A stretch of 64,000 nucleotides of DNA from DATDAH01 sp963845425 (GCA_963845425.1 CAWJSC010000010.1:310001-374000), one strand, 5' to 3'. Positions 16,143-25,576 are shown, numbered from the stretch's first letter. The notes: a model not told the origin generated them from the sequence alone. A program made the numbers and translations.

Positions 16143-18092
16143 GTGACCCTCGAGGAACAGGCGATCAACGTCATCCGGGGCCTGTCGATGGACGGGCCTC
16201 AGGCGGCGAAGTCCGGGCACCCGGGCACGGCCATGGCGCTCGCGCCCCTGGCCCACGTGTTGTGGACACGGGTCATGACCTACGACGCCGAGCATCCCGA
16301 GTGGCCCGACCGAGACCGCTTCGTGCTGTCGGCCGGGCACGCCTCGATCCTGCTCTACTCGATGCTGCACCTCACGGGGTACGGCCTGTCCCTGGACGAT
16401 CTCCGGGCGTTCCGCCAGTGGGGCAGCGCCACACCCGGCCACCCCGAGCGCGGCCACACGGCCGGCGTCGAGGTCACCACGGGCCCGTTGGGCCAGGGCG
16501 TGGCCAACGGCGTGGGCATGGGCATCGCCGAGGAGTGGCTGCGGGCCACCTTCGGCCCCGATCTCTGCGATCACACCACGTTCGTGATCTGCGGGGACGG
16601 CGACCTGTCCGAGGGCATCTCCCACGAGGCCGCCTCGCTGGCTGGGCACCTGGGCCTGGGGCGGCTGGTCTACGTCTACGACGACAACCACATCTCCATC
16701 GACGGCCCGACGGAGCTGTCGCTGTCGGACGACGCGGCCAAGCGGTTCGACGCCTACGGCTGGCACGTCGAGACCCTGGGCGAGGTGGCCAATGACACCG
16801 ACGCCCTCGAGGCCGGCCTGCGGCGGGCGATGGCCGTGGAGGACGCCCCGTCGCTGCTGGTGCTCCGCAGCCACATCGGCTACCCCTCCCCCGAGTTCAC
16901 CGACACCGCCGACGCCCACGGGAACCCGTTCGGCGACGAGGAGATCGCGGTCACCAAGGAGCTCCTGGGGCTGCCGGCCGACCAGACCTTCTACGTGCCC
17001 GACGCGGTGCTGGCCCTCTATCGGGAGGCCGGCCGGCGGGGCCGCCCGGCGCGGGAGGCCTGGGAGAAGCGACTGGCTGACACCGACGAGCGGCGAACGA
17101 CCTTCGAGGCCGCCCTCGCCGGGCACGGCCTGCCCGGCTGGGCCGACGCCCTCCCCTCCTGGGAGGTGGGCGAGAAGGTGGCCACGCGCAAGGCCAGCGG
17201 GGCCTGCCTGAACGCGGTGGTGGCCGGGGTCCCCGGCCTGATGGGTGGCGGGGCCGACCTCACGGGCAACACGGGGACCGAGATCAAGGGCGCCGGGTTC
17301 TTCGATCGCGAGGACCGAGCCGGTCGCCAGATCCACTGGGGGGTGCGGGAGCACGGCATGGGCGGCGTGATGAACGGCATGGCCCTCCACGGCGGCACGT
17401 TGCCGGTGGGCGGGACCTTCCTGGTGTTCAGCGACTACATGCGGCCCTCGGTGCGCATCGCGGCGATCTCCGACGCCCACGTCGTCTACTCCTGGAGCCA
17501 TGACTCGGTCGGTGTGGGCGAGGACGGACCCACCCACCAGCCGGTGGAGCACCTCGCCGCCCTGCGGGCGATCCCCGACCTGTGCCTCATCCGGCCGGCC
17601 GACGCGAACGAGACCGCGGCGGCTTGGCGGGTGGCGGTCGCAGCCAGCGGGCCCATCGCCCTCATCCTCAGCCGCCAGGACGTGCCGGTGCTGGACGGCA
17701 CGGCGGCCGGCGCCCTCGACCGGGGCGCGTACGTGCTGGCCGAGCCCGACGACGACCCGGACCTGGTCCTGGTCGGCACGGGTAGCGAGGTGTCGCTCTG
17801 CGTGGCCACGGCGGAGATCCTCGCCGCTGAGGGGACGGCCTGCCGGGTCGTCTCGATGCCGTCCTGGGACCTCTTCGCCGTCCAGGACGAGGCCTACCGT
17901 GCGTCGGTGCTGCCCGTCGGGGTGCGGTCGCTCTCGGTCGAGGCCGGTGTGACCTTCGGCTGGGACCGCTGGGTGGACGCCGCGCACGGACTGGACCGCT
18001 TCGGTGCCTCCGCTCCCGGGGGTGAAGCCCTGGACAAGCTCGGCTTCAACCCCGTGGCGGTGGCCGAGTCGGCCCGTCGCCTCCTGGCCTGA
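16143..18092 (+). CDS. tkt: Transketolase
   Basis: This thiamine-diphosphate enzyme moves two-carbon units between sugar phosphates in the pentose phosphate pathway. At 649 residues it is of normal length. The TPP motif GDGDLSEGISHEAASLAG and DDNHISIDG are in the N-terminal domain, the catalytic Glu lies in WGVREHGMG, and the substrate-phosphate His region SGHPGTA is near residue 24. GTG start with a good SD. It heads a cluster with transaldolase (23-bp gap) and 6-phosphogluconolactonase. Confidence 0.96.
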   Translation: MTLEEQAINVIRGLSMDGPQAAKSGHPGTAMALAPLAHVLWTRVMTYDAEHPEWPDRDRFVLSAGHASILLYSMLHLTGYGLSLDDLRAFRQWGSATPGHPERGHTAGVEVTTGPLGQGVANGVGMGIAEEWLRATFGPDLCDHTTFVICGDGDLSEGISHEAASLAGHLGLGRLVYVYDDNHISIDGPTELSLSDDAAKRFDAYGWHVETLGEVANDTDALEAGLRRAMAVEDAPSLLVLRSHIGYPSPEFTDTADAHGNPFGDEEIAVTKELLGLPADQTFYVPDAVLALYREAGRRGRPAREAWEKRLADTDERRTTFEAALAGHGLPGWADALPSWEVGEKVATRKASGACLNAVVAGVPGLMGGGADLTGNTGTEIKGAGFFDREDRAGRQIHWGVREHGMGGVMNGMALHGGTLPVGGTFLVFSDYMRPSVRIAAISDAHVVYSWSHDSVGVGEDGPTHQPVEHLAALRAIPDLCLIRPADANETAAAWRVAVAASGPIALILSRQDVPVLDGTAAGALDRGAYVLAEPDDDPDLVLVGTGSEVSLCVATAEILAAEGTACRVVSMPSWDLFAVQDEAYRASVLPVGVRSLSVEAGVTFGWDRWVDAAHGLDRFGASAPGGEALDKLGFNPVAVAESARRLLA

Positions 18093-18115
18093 CCCCCGAT
18101 TCGAAAGGCACACCG

Positions 18116-19207
18116 ATGAGCGACCTGCAGCGCCTCTTCTCCGAGCAGGGCCAGAGTCCCTGGCTGGACAACCTCCGCCGGGGCTGGATCACCGGGGGGG
18201 AGCTCCAGGCCTGGGTCGACAGGGGCATCCGGGGGATCACCTCCAACCCGTCGATCTTCCAGAAGGCCATGAGCACGGGCGAGGACTACGACGCCCAGCT
18301 CACCGAGCTGGCCGGCGAGAGCATCGACGACGCCTACTGGGCCCTCGTGGTCCGCGACATCGAGAGCGCCCTGGCCATCCTCCGTCCGGTGTACGACGCC
18401 AGCGGCGGCGAGGACGGCTACGTGTCGGTCGAGGTGGCGCCGGCCCTGGCCCGGGACACCGACGGGACCATCGCCGCGGCGCGCGAGCTGCACGAACGCA
18501 TCGCCGAGCCCAACCTCTACGTGAAGATCCCGGGCACCGCCGAGGGCATCCCGGCCATCCGCCGGATGATCGCGGAGGGCCGCAGCATCAACGTGACCCT
18601 GATCTTCTCCCTGGACCGCTACCAGGAGGTCATGGAGGCCTACCTGAGCGGCCTGGAGGCCTGCACCGGGGACCTGGCCGCCATCAGCAGCGTGGCCTCC
18701 TTCTTCATCAGTCGGGTGGACACCGAAGTGGACCGGCGCCTGGACCAGATCGGCACGGCCGAGGCCCTGGCGTTGCGGGGCCGGGCCGCGGTCGCCCAGG
18801 CCCAGGCGGCCTACGACCTCTTCCTGCGGACGTTCGCGGGTCCCCGATGGGACGCGCTGGCCGAGCGGGGTGCCCGGGTGCAGCGGCCGCTCTGGGCCTC
18901 GACCTCGACCAAGAACGAGGCCTATCCCGACACCCTCTACGTCGACACGCTCATCGGGCCGGACACGGTGAACACCATGCCGGAAGCCACCCTCGACGCC
19001 TTCGAGGACCACGGCGCCCTCACCCGCACGATCGACGCCGACCCGGCCGGGGCCCGGGCCGTCCTGGCGGCGGTCGAGGCCGCGGGCGTGGACCTCGACG
19101 ACGTGGGCCGTCGGCTCGAGGAGGAGGGCGTGGCCGCCTTCGCCAAGTCCTTCGACGAGCTGCTCGACACCCTGGGCACCAAGGCCGAGGCGCTCGGCGC
19201 GACCTGA
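18116..19207 (+). CDS. tal: Transaldolase
   Basis: This enzyme transfers dihydroxyacetone units in the non-oxidative pentose phosphate pathway. The 363-residue protein is of the long actinobacterial type. The Schiff-base lysine lies in LYVKIPGTAEG, and LWASTSTKN with DTLYVDTLIGPDTVNTMPE are strongly conserved family segments. It follows transketolase directly, presumably on one transcript. Confidence 0.96.
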   Translation: MSDLQRLFSEQGQSPWLDNLRRGWITGGELQAWVDRGIRGITSNPSIFQKAMSTGEDYDAQLTELAGESIDDAYWALVVRDIESALAILRPVYDASGGEDGYVSVEVAPALARDTDGTIAAARELHERIAEPNLYVKIPGTAEGIPAIRRMIAEGRSINVTLIFSLDRYQEVMEAYLSGLEACTGDLAAISSVASFFISRVDTEVDRRLDQIGTAEALALRGRAAVAQAQAAYDLFLRTFAGPRWDALAERGARVQRPLWASTSTKNEAYPDTLYVDTLIGPDTVNTMPEATLDAFEDHGALTRTIDADPAGARAVLAAVEAAGVDLDDVGRRLEEEGVAAFAKSFDELLDTLGTKAEALGAT

Positions 19208-19247
19208 GCCGGCCCCACCCGGTCGGAGTCGCGGGGCCGACGTCGCC

Positions 19248-19253
19248 TAACGT
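19248..19253 (+). promoter_or_regulatory. -10 hexamer of pgl (leaderless)
   Basis: TAACGT, 7 nt before the GTG at 19261. It supports this GTG over those at 19276 and 19279. Confidence 0.5.
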
Positions 19254-19260
19254 CAGGCTC

Positions 19261-19929
19261 GTGGTCGGGGAGCTGGTGGTGGTCGACAGCGTGGCGGCGG
19301 AGTTCGCCGAGCGCGTGATCGAGGCGTTTCTGGCGCGTCCTGCCGAGTTCTTCTCGCTGGCGCTGTCCGGTGGCGCGACCGCCCGGACCTGCTACGAGGC
19401 CCTGGCCGAGGCCGGCGGAGCCCAGATCGACTGGTGGCGGGTCGACGTGTACTGGGGCGACGAGCGCTGTGTGCCCCTCGACCACGAGGACTCCAACTAC
19501 CGCCTCGGCCGGGAGGCCCTCCTGGAGAACGTCGGGGCGGTCAACACCAACTTCCCGATGCGCTGTGAGGACGGCCCGGACCGGTACCACCAGCTCGTGG
19601 GCGAGGTCGGCCAGTTCGACGTGATCCACCTCGGTCTGGGCGCCGACGGCCACACCGCCTCCCTCTTCCCCGACTCCCCCGCCCTCGACGCCGACCCCGG
19701 TCGCCTGGTCGTGATGAACGAGGACCCCACGGGACGCAACCCCCATCCCCGCGAGACCCTGACCTTCAGCGGCATCGAGCGGGCCCGCCTGGCCCTGGTG
19801 ACCGTGAGCGGCGCCGAGAAGGCCGAGGCCATGGCCGCCACCGTGGCGGGCGAGACCCCGGCGTCCCGCATCCGGGCCGAGCAGGTGGTCTGGCTGGTCG
19901 ACCGCGAGGCCGCCGCCCTCCTCAGCTGA
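19261..19929 (+). CDS. pgl: 6-phosphogluconolactonase
   Basis: This enzyme hydrolyses 6-phosphogluconolactone in the oxidative pentose phosphate branch. Family motifs are present: LALSGGAT, WGDERCVP and the active-site segment LGLGADGHTASLFP. The 222-residue length is slightly short but complete. GTG 19261 fits a leaderless mRNA; GTG 19276/19279 with a GGGGAG upstream are alternatives. In many actinobacteria zwf and opcA lie between tal and pgl; both are absent here. It converges with, and overlaps by 8 nt, the symporter gene. Confidence 0.92.
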   Translation: MVGELVVVDSVAAEFAERVIEAFLARPAEFFSLALSGGATARTCYEALAEAGGAQIDWWRVDVYWGDERCVPLDHEDSNYRLGREALLENVGAVNTNFPMRCEDGPDRYHQLVGEVGQFDVIHLGLGADGHTASLFPDSPALDADPGRLVVMNEDPTGRNPHPRETLTFSGIERARLALVTVSGAEKAEAMAATVAGETPASRIRAEQVVWLVDREAAALLS

Positions 19930-21328
19930 CGGCCGGTACGTCCCGGGGGGTCAGCCGGGCGACGCCGACGGCGACGACCCAGGACACGAGCGGCGCCACG
20001 ACGAAGGCGCCGAGGTCGAGGCCGGGGCTGCCGGCCACCGTGAGCAGGTCGAGGCCGGCCTCCAGGGTCCCGTCCCGGACCACACCGAGCACCACCACGG
20101 AGGTCAAGCCGGCCAGGGAGCCGACGATGACCGAGGCGCTGGAGGCCGCCCGACGCAGGCCGAGGAACACGGGGACGACCGTCGCCGCCGCGACGAGGTC
20201 GGCGATGAGGAAGAGGCGGAGCACGTCGTAGCCCTTGAGGGCGATGAGCACCGCGGGCACGGTGAGCAGGACCGTGATCACCTTGGCGCCGGTGAGGGAC
20301 AGTCGCCCGTCGCTGAGGTCCCGGTCGATCAGGGCGGCCAGGGCGCTCTGCAGCGTGTCCACGCTGGACGCCACGAGGGCAATGGCCAGGACGGCCACGA
20401 CCAGGATGATCAGCTCGGGCAGGCCGTCGAGCAGGGCGAAGAAGGGCACCGGCGAGGGCTCGGTGCCCTCGTACACGGCGATGCCACCGGCGACCAGGCC
20501 GGTGAAGCCCACGGGGAGGAGGACGAGGAACGACAGGAGAGCCGCCCCCCGCCCGGCCCGGGTCACCACCGAGGCGTCGGCCGCGGACCAGGTCCGCTGC
20601 CAGTACCCCTGGTGGAAGAGGTTCGCGGCGGTGATGGCGATGCCGAGGACGACGATGCTCTCCCATCCGGCCCGGGAGAACGTGTCCAGCCCTCCGTCGC
20701 GGGCCCGGGCCAGCGGGTCGTCGACGTGGAGGAACATGGCGACGAGGGCGAGAGACACCAGGATGACGATCATCACGGCCTGGACCTGGTCCGTGCGCAG
20801 CGAGGCGGGCAGGCCCCCCCAGGCGGTGTAGCCGGCAGTGACCGCGGCCACCGCCACGATCGACACCCAAGGGTCCACCCCGCCGAGCAGGTCCATGACC
20901 CCGCCGATGGCGGTGAGCTCGGCCGTGATGAACATGAACATGTAGAAGACCGACACGAACGCCACCCAGGCCTGGGCCGGTCGGCCGAAGCGCATCCGCA
21001 CCCAGTCGGTGAGGGTGACCCCGTCGGGGGCGGCGGCCCGGATCTTCGGCCCGAGCCACGCGTACGCCAGGAAGGGCAGGGCACCGCCGATGGCATAGCC
21101 GAGGACGCCGAGGATGCCGATGGCCTGGCCGACCTCGGGGGGGGCGAAGAGGATCCACGAGCCGAGGCCCGACGCCATGAACGCGAGGGCCAGGCGGTTG
21201 ACCGACTGGCTGTCACGGGCGGTGAGGTAGCTGTCGACGTCCCGGCTCCCGCCCGCGCCTCGGGCCACGAGGACGAGGGCGCCCAGGACCACGACCAGGG
21301 CGGTGAGGGCGAGGGCGGTCGAGATCAT
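19922..21328 (-). CDS. Sodium:solute symporter (SSS), probable thiamine-precursor transporter
   Basis: A 468-residue polytopic membrane protein with about 13 hydrophobic helices. It has the SSS-family core (ASGLGSWILFAPPEVGQAIGI near the sodium site, and QGYWQRTWSA). Its ATG overlaps the thiD stop by 4 nt, so it belongs to the TPP-riboswitch operon. SSS transporters in thiamine loci were earlier proposed as hydroxymethylpyrimidine or thiamine-precursor transporters (ThiV). Here thiC is absent from the window while thiD is adjacent, which fits uptake of the pyrimidine moiety; the substrate is an inference. Confidence 0.85.
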   Translation of the reverse strand: MISTALALTALVVVLGALVLVARGAGGSRDVDSYLTARDSQSVNRLALAFMASGLGSWILFAPPEVGQAIGILGVLGYAIGGALPFLAYAWLGPKIRAAAPDGVTLTDWVRMRFGRPAQAWVAFVSVFYMFMFITAELTAIGGVMDLLGGVDPWVSIVAVAAVTAGYTAWGGLPASLRTDQVQAVMIVILVSLALVAMFLHVDDPLARARDGGLDTFSRAGWESIVVLGIAITAANLFHQGYWQRTWSAADASVVTRAGRGAALLSFLVLLPVGFTGLVAGGIAVYEGTEPSPVPFFALLDGLPELIILVVAVLAIALVASSVDTLQSALAALIDRDLSDGRLSLTGAKVITVLLTVPAVLIALKGYDVLRLFLIADLVAAATVVPVFLGLRRAASSASVIVGSLAGLTSVVVLGVVRDGTLEAGLDLLTVAGSPGLDLGAFVVAPLVSWVVAVGVARLTPRDVPAVS

Positions 21329-22125
21329 GGCGAGGACTCCCATCCGAAGTGGTCGATCGGTCCGTGCCCCGCGCCGAGGCGCCAGGCGGCACCACCACGG
21401 ACGCCCCGGTCGATGAACGCCTTCGCCTGCTGGAGGGCGGCGAGGGGCTCGAGGCCCTGGGCCAGTCCGGCGGCGGTGGCCGAGGCGAACGAGCAGCCCG
21501 TGCCGTGCACGTTCGGGGTGTCGATGCGCTCGCCGGTGAGGACGGTGCTGCCCGACGAATGGGCCACGGCATCGCTGGCCGAGCCGTCGAGGTGCCCGCC
21601 CTTCACCACGACCCAGGCGTCGCACCCCGCGCTCAGGTCCCGGGCCGCGGCGGCGGCGTCCTCGGCGTTCTCCAGGATGCGGCCGAGGATGGCCGAAGCC
21701 TCCAGCAGGTTGGGGGTGATGACCTCGGCGTGGGGGAAGAGCAGCTCGCGGTAGGCGGCTTCCGCGTCTTCGGCGAGCAGGCGGTCACCGCTGCTGGCCA
21801 CCATCACCGGGTCCACCACGAGGTGGGGCAGGTCGCCCGCCGCGGCCCTCCGGGCCACCAGCTCGACGATCTCGGCGGTGGCCAGCATGCCGGTCTTGAC
21901 CGCCGCGACCGGCAGGTCGGCCAGGACGGCGTCGATCTGGGCCTCGACGGCGCGGGGGTCGAGGACATCGACCCGGGTGACCGCCACGGTGTTCTGGCTG
22001 GTGACCGCCGTGACCGCGGTCGTGCCGAAGACCCTGAGGGCGGCGAAGGACTTGAGGTCGGCCTGGATCCCGGCCCCCCCACCGGAGTCCGAGCCGGCGA
22101 TCGTCAGGGCGACGGGCGGTGTCAT
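21325..22125 (-). CDS. thiD: Hydroxymethylpyrimidine/phosphomethylpyrimidine kinase
   Basis: This ribokinase-family enzyme phosphorylates HMP and HMP-phosphate to HMP-diphosphate. The 266-residue protein shows the N-terminal AGSDSGGGAGIQADLK, GTTAVTAVTSQN, and the C-terminal anion-hole/base motif VHGTGCSFASA. It overlaps the tenI-like gene and the symporter gene by 4 nt each. Confidence 0.95.
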   Translation of the reverse strand: MTPPVALTIAGSDSGGGAGIQADLKSFAALRVFGTTAVTAVTSQNTVAVTRVDVLDPRAVEAQIDAVLADLPVAAVKTGMLATAEIVELVARRAAAGDLPHLVVDPVMVASSGDRLLAEDAEAAYRELLFPHAEVITPNLLEASAILGRILENAEDAAAAARDLSAGCDAWVVVKGGHLDGSASDAVAHSSGSTVLTGERIDTPNVHGTGCSFASATAAGLAQGLEPLAALQQAKAFIDRGVRGGAAWRLGAGHGPIDHFGWESSP

Positions 22126-22718
22126 GTCGGGAGCTCCTGGTCGAGCAGGGCGCGGACGGCCGCCGCCGGGTCGGCGGCGTTCATCACGGCCCCCATGACC
22201 GCCACGCCGGCGGCCCCGGCGTTGAGACAGGCACCGACGGTCGTGGCCTGGATCCCACCGAGCGCGTAGACGGGGAGCTGGGCATCCGCCACCCGGGCGG
22301 CCAGCCCCTCGAGGCCGAGGGCCGGGCCGTACCCCGGCTTGCTCTCGGTGGTGAAGACCGGCGACAGGGTGGCGTAGGCGGCACCGTGGGCGGCGGCGCC
22401 GGCCAGTTCGACCGCGCCGTGACAGGACCGGCCGACCATCAGGTCGTCCTCCTCCGGCCAGGGATCGTCGGCGGCCAGGTGGACGGTCCCCGCGCCCAGC
22501 ACCCGGGCCAGCACCGGGTCGGAGGCCACGATCAGCTCGGCGGCACCGCAGGCCTGGGCCACCCGCTCCCCCAGCGCCCGGCGATGCGGGCCGGGCAGGG
22601 TCTTCTCCCGGTAGACGATCGCGGTGGCCCCACCGGCGACAGCGGCCTCGACCGTCTCCGCCAGGTGGCGGCCCGCGGCACGGGACTGGTCCCGGTCGGT
22701 GAGCACGAGAAGGCGCAT
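22122..22718 (-). CDS. TenI-like protein (thiamine-phosphate-synthase fold; probable thiazole tautomerase)
   Basis: A 198-residue TIM-barrel protein of the ThiE/TenI family, the second such gene in the operon. Compared with the ThiE at 24850-25476 it lacks the CLIDDR and VGVGPTYATTTK motifs. It has GRSCHG, LSPVFTTESKPGYGPALG and YALGGI, which resemble TenI, the enzyme that aromatises the ThiG thiazole product. Assignment as tautomerase rather than a second TMP synthase is an inference from these motifs and from the presence of a canonical ThiE. The ATG overlaps the thiG stop by 1 nt. Confidence 0.82.
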   Translation of the reverse strand: MRLLVLTDRDQSRAAGRHLAETVEAAVAGGATAIVYREKTLPGPHRRALGERVAQACGAAELIVASDPVLARVLGAGTVHLAADDPWPEEDDLMVGRSCHGAVELAGAAAHGAAYATLSPVFTTESKPGYGPALGLEGLAARVADAQLPVYALGGIQATTVGACLNAGAAGVAVMGAVMNAADPAAAVRALLDQELPT

Positions 22719-23506
22719 CAGACCTCCGGACCGAGCAGGTCGGGTCGGCCCTCGTCGGACGTCGAAGCATCGGCGTAATGGCGACGGGGGATGCGGCCGG
22801 CCCGCCGGGCGAGGTGCCCCCCGGTTACGGCGTGGCGCATGGCCTCGGCCATGGCGACGGGGTCCTGGGCCCGGGTGACCGCCGAGGCCAGCAGGACGGC
22901 GTCACAGCCCAGCTCCATGGCCAGGGCGGCGTCCGACGCGGTGCCGACGCCCGCGTCGAGTACGACCGGGACCGTGGCCTGATCGACGATGAGGGCGATG
23001 TTGTACGGATTGTTGATGCCCATGCCGCTGCCGATCGGCGAGCCCAACGGCATCACCGCGGCACAGCCGAGGCCCTCGAGGCGGCGGGCCAGGACGGGGT
23101 CGTCGGTGGTGTAGGCCAGAACGGTGAAGCCGTCGTCGACGAGCTCTTCGGCGGCGGCCACCAGCTCGACGGGGTCGGGCAGCAGCGTGCGGTCGTCGCC
23201 GATGACCTCGAGCTTCACCCAGTCGGTCTCGAAGGCCTCACGGGCGAGTCGGGCGGTGCGCACCGCCTCGGTGGCCGTGTAGCACCCGGCGGTGTTGGGG
23301 AGCACGGCCACCCCCAGGCGGTCGAGCACATCGAGCACCGAGCCGGCGGCGGTGGGGTCGACCCGACGCAACGCGACGGTGACCAGCTCGGTGCCGGAGG
23401 CGGTCACCGCCCGCTCGAGGACGTCGAGGCTGGGCGCCCCACCGGTGCCGAGGATCAAGCGCGAGCCGAGCGCACGGCCCGCGATCACCAGGGGATCGCC
23501 GCTCAT
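22718..23506 (-). CDS. thiG: Thiazole synthase
   Basis: ThiG joins deoxyxylulose phosphate, dehydroglycine and sulfur from ThiS-thiocarboxylate into the thiazole phosphate. The 262-residue protein has SRLILGTGG at the start, PNTAGCYTATEAV, the Schiff-base lysine in DWVKLEVIGD, and MPLGSPIGSGMGINNP with DAGVGTASDAA in the C-terminal phosphate-binding region. It lies 1 bp after thiS. Confidence 0.96.
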   Translation of the reverse strand: MSGDPLVIAGRALGSRLILGTGGAPSLDVLERAVTASGTELVTVALRRVDPTAAGSVLDVLDRLGVAVLPNTAGCYTATEAVRTARLAREAFETDWVKLEVIGDDRTLLPDPVELVAAAEELVDDGFTVLAYTTDDPVLARRLEGLGCAAVMPLGSPIGSGMGINNPYNIALIVDQATVPVVLDAGVGTASDAALAMELGCDAVLLASAVTRAQDPVAMAEAMRHAVTGGHLARRAGRIPRRHYADASTSDEGRPDLLGPEV

Positions 23507-23507
23507 C

Positions 23508-23711
23508 TCATCCTCCCTGGGCCGCGGTCAGGATCTCGTAGCGGTCGCCGTCGGCGACGACGGTGGCGCCCCACTGGCTGCGCGGCACGACCTCCTCGTT
23601 GCGGGCGACCGCCACGCCGCGGGGCGACTCCCGGTGCCGGGCCACCAGGTCGGCCACCGTGGTCCCGACGTCCAGGGCCTCGGCCGTGCCGTTGACGGTG
23701 ACGCCGATCAT
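23508..23711 (-). CDS. thiS: Thiamine sulfur-carrier protein
   Basis: A 67-residue beta-grasp sulfur carrier ending in the expected Gly-Gly (LTAAQGG), unlike the TtuB-like protein elsewhere in the window. It receives sulfur as a thiocarboxylate and donates it to ThiG. The start overlaps the thiO stop by 4 nt. Confidence 0.95.
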   Translation of the reverse strand: MIGVTVNGTAEALDVGTTVADLVARHRESPRGVAVARNEEVVPRSQWGATVVADGDRYEILTAAQGG

Positions 23712-24853
23712 CGCGGTGCCCCGGCCGTGGCGAAGCGCTCCGGCCCGAAGGCGACGACCTCCTCGACGGCCGGTCCGACCCCGAAGAGACCGGCGACGGC
23801 ATCCGCGGTGACCGGGGTGAGGAGGATGCCGTTGCGGTGGTGGCCGGTGGCCACGACGAGGCCGTCCACGGTGGTCGGGCCGATCACCGGCTCGTTGTCG
23901 GGCGAGCCCGGACGGAGGCCCGCGCCGATCTCGGCCAGCTCGAGGTCCAGTAGGCCGGGGACGAGCACGGCCGCGTCGTGGAGGAGCTGGTGGATGCCCT
24001 CGACCGTGACGGTGGTGTCGAAGCCCTGCTCCTCGACCGTGGCGCCGACGACGATCCGCCCGCTGGCGCGGGGCACGAGGTAGAGGGAGCGGCCCCGCAC
24101 CAGGCCCCGGACGTTCCCCCGCAGCACCGGATCATCGGCGGGGCCCTGGATGCGCAGGATCTGGCCCTTCACCGGTCGCACCGGTGGCCGAGCATCCGGA
24201 GGGATCCCGTCCACCGTCGCCGACCACGCCCCGGCGGCCAGGAGGACCCGCTCGCCGTCGACGAGGGTGCCGTCGTCCAGCGCCACGCCCCGGACCCCAC
24301 CTCCCTCGATCACGACCCGGCGTACGGCCTGGCGGACGACCTCGACGCCCCGGGCCGCGAGGGCGGTGAGGAGGGCGTCGGCCAGCAGCCGGTTGTCGGC
24401 CTGGTGGTCGCCGACCACCCGGAGGGCGCGGCGCACTCCCGGGGCCAGCGCGGGCTCCACGGAGCGGGCCTGCGAGCCGGTCAGGCGCTCGGCGTCGAGG
24501 TGGAGCCGGTCCAGGTAGGCGCCGAGGTCGTCCAGCACGCGGGCGTCGTCGGCGTCGACGGCGACCAGGAGCGACCCACAGGTCCGGTAGCCGACCGGGC
24601 ACCCGGCCTCGGCCTCCAGCTCCTCGGCGAAGGCGGGCCACCGCCCGGCCCCCGCCAGGTTGAGGGCGAGGAGTCGGTCCTCGCCGTAGTGGGCTTCGGT
24701 GACCGGGGCCAGCATCCCCGCGGAGGCGCGGGTGGCCTGCGAGCCCGGCGCAGGGTCGCACACGGTGACCGTCAGCCCGCCCTGGGCCAGTCGCCAGGCG
24801 GAGGCCAGCCCGATGGCCCCGCCCCCGATGACGATCACACCCGCCCTGCTCAC
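23708..24853 (-). CDS. thiO: Glycine oxidase
   Basis: This FAD-dependent amine oxidase makes dehydroglycine for the thiazole ring. The 381-residue protein has the FAD-binding GxGxxG segment VIVIGGGAIGLASAW at the N-terminus and the C-terminal FAD segment VVATGHHRNGILLTP. Use of ThiO rather than ThiH implies an aerobic organism. It overlaps thiE and thiS by 4 nt each. Confidence 0.94.
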   Translation of the reverse strand: MSRAGVIVIGGGAIGLASAWRLAQGGLTVTVCDPAPGSQATRASAGMLAPVTEAHYGEDRLLALNLAGAGRWPAFAEELEAEAGCPVGYRTCGSLLVAVDADDARVLDDLGAYLDRLHLDAERLTGSQARSVEPALAPGVRRALRVVGDHQADNRLLADALLTALAARGVEVVRQAVRRVVIEGGGVRGVALDDGTLVDGERVLLAAGAWSATVDGIPPDARPPVRPVKGQILRIQGPADDPVLRGNVRGLVRGRSLYLVPRASGRIVVGATVEEQGFDTTVTVEGIHQLLHDAAVLVPGLLDLELAEIGAGLRPGSPDNEPVIGPTTVDGLVVATGHHRNGILLTPVTADAVAGLFGVGPAVEEVVAFGPERFATAGAPR

Positions 24854-25476
24854 CGGCCGGCCTCGATGGCGGCGAGGAGGTCGGCGGTGGCCTGACCTCG
24901 GTCGTGGGCCCGACTGACGGCACCGACGACGGCGATGCCGTGGGCCCCGGTGGCCATGACCTCCGGGACGCGCTCCAGGGAGATACCGGCGATGGCGATC
25001 ACCGGTATGTCCGCCGCCGCCGCCACGACCGCGACGCCGGCGGGGCCGATCGGGTCGGGCAGGCCGTCTTTGGTGGTGGTGGCGTAGGTCGGGCCCACCC
25101 CCAGGTAGTCGGCCCCCTCACGGGCCCGGGCCCGGCCGCTCTCGGCGTCGCGGGCAGTGGCCCCGATGATCGCGTCGGGGCCGAGTAGGCGCCGGGCAAC
25201 GGCCACGGGCAGGTCGCGGTCACCGAGATGGACCCCGTCGGCCCCGCAGGCGAGCGCGACGTCCACGCGGTCGTCGATCAGGCAGGTCGCCCCCGCCGCC
25301 CGGCACCGGGCCACGATCGACTCGGCCAGTTCGAGCAGCGCTCGGTCGTCGAGCTCCTTGGCCCGGACCTGGATCACCGGCGCGCCGGCGTCCAGGGCGT
25401 CGTCGACGACGTCGAGGCGGTGCACGGTGGCGTCGAGGTCGGTCAGCACCTGGAGCCGTCCGATCGCCTTGCCCAT
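24850..25476 (-). CDS. thiE: Thiamine-phosphate synthase
   Basis: ThiE joins the thiazole phosphate and HMP-diphosphate to thiamine phosphate. Canonical motifs in the 208-residue protein are VIQVRAK, CLIDDRVDVA, DGVHLGDRDL, DYLGVGPTYATTTK and IAIAGIS. It is the first gene of the operon. Its ribosome site (GGAGGGAGAG, 25481-25490) lies inside the 3' arm of the TPP riboswitch, so ligand binding should block translation. Confidence 0.95.
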   Translation of the reverse strand: MGKAIGRLQVLTDLDATVHRLDVVDDALDAGAPVIQVRAKELDDRALLELAESIVARCRAAGATCLIDDRVDVALACGADGVHLGDRDLPVAVARRLLGPDAIIGATARDAESGRARAREGADYLGVGPTYATTTKDGLPDPIGPAGVAVVAAAADIPVIAIAGISLERVPEVMATGAHGIAVVGAVSRAHDRGQATADLLAAIEAGR

Positions 25477-25482
25477 GACGCT

Positions 25483-25568
25483 CTCCCTCCGCCGGCATGA
25501 ACCGGATCAGGTCGACGGTCGGAGGTGCCTCACCTCCCTCTCAGCCCGGTGCGCCGGACTCCCGTTTG
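25483..25568 (-). ncRNA. TPP riboswitch (THI element)
   Basis: Read on the minus strand, the segment has the conserved CTGAGA internal loop, the CCTGATCCGGTTCATGCCGG region and the closing GGAGGGA. These form the five-way junction fold of the thiamine-diphosphate aptamer. The 3' end overlaps the thiE ribosome-binding site, indicating translational control. It regulates the seven-gene operon that ends at 19922. Confidence 0.95.
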
Positions 25569-25576
25569 CTGACCGC

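Noticed and set aside
22122..25476. Two ThiE-fold genes as a recent duplication
   Set aside because: Their motifs differ strongly and one resembles TenI, so they look like distinct old paralogues.
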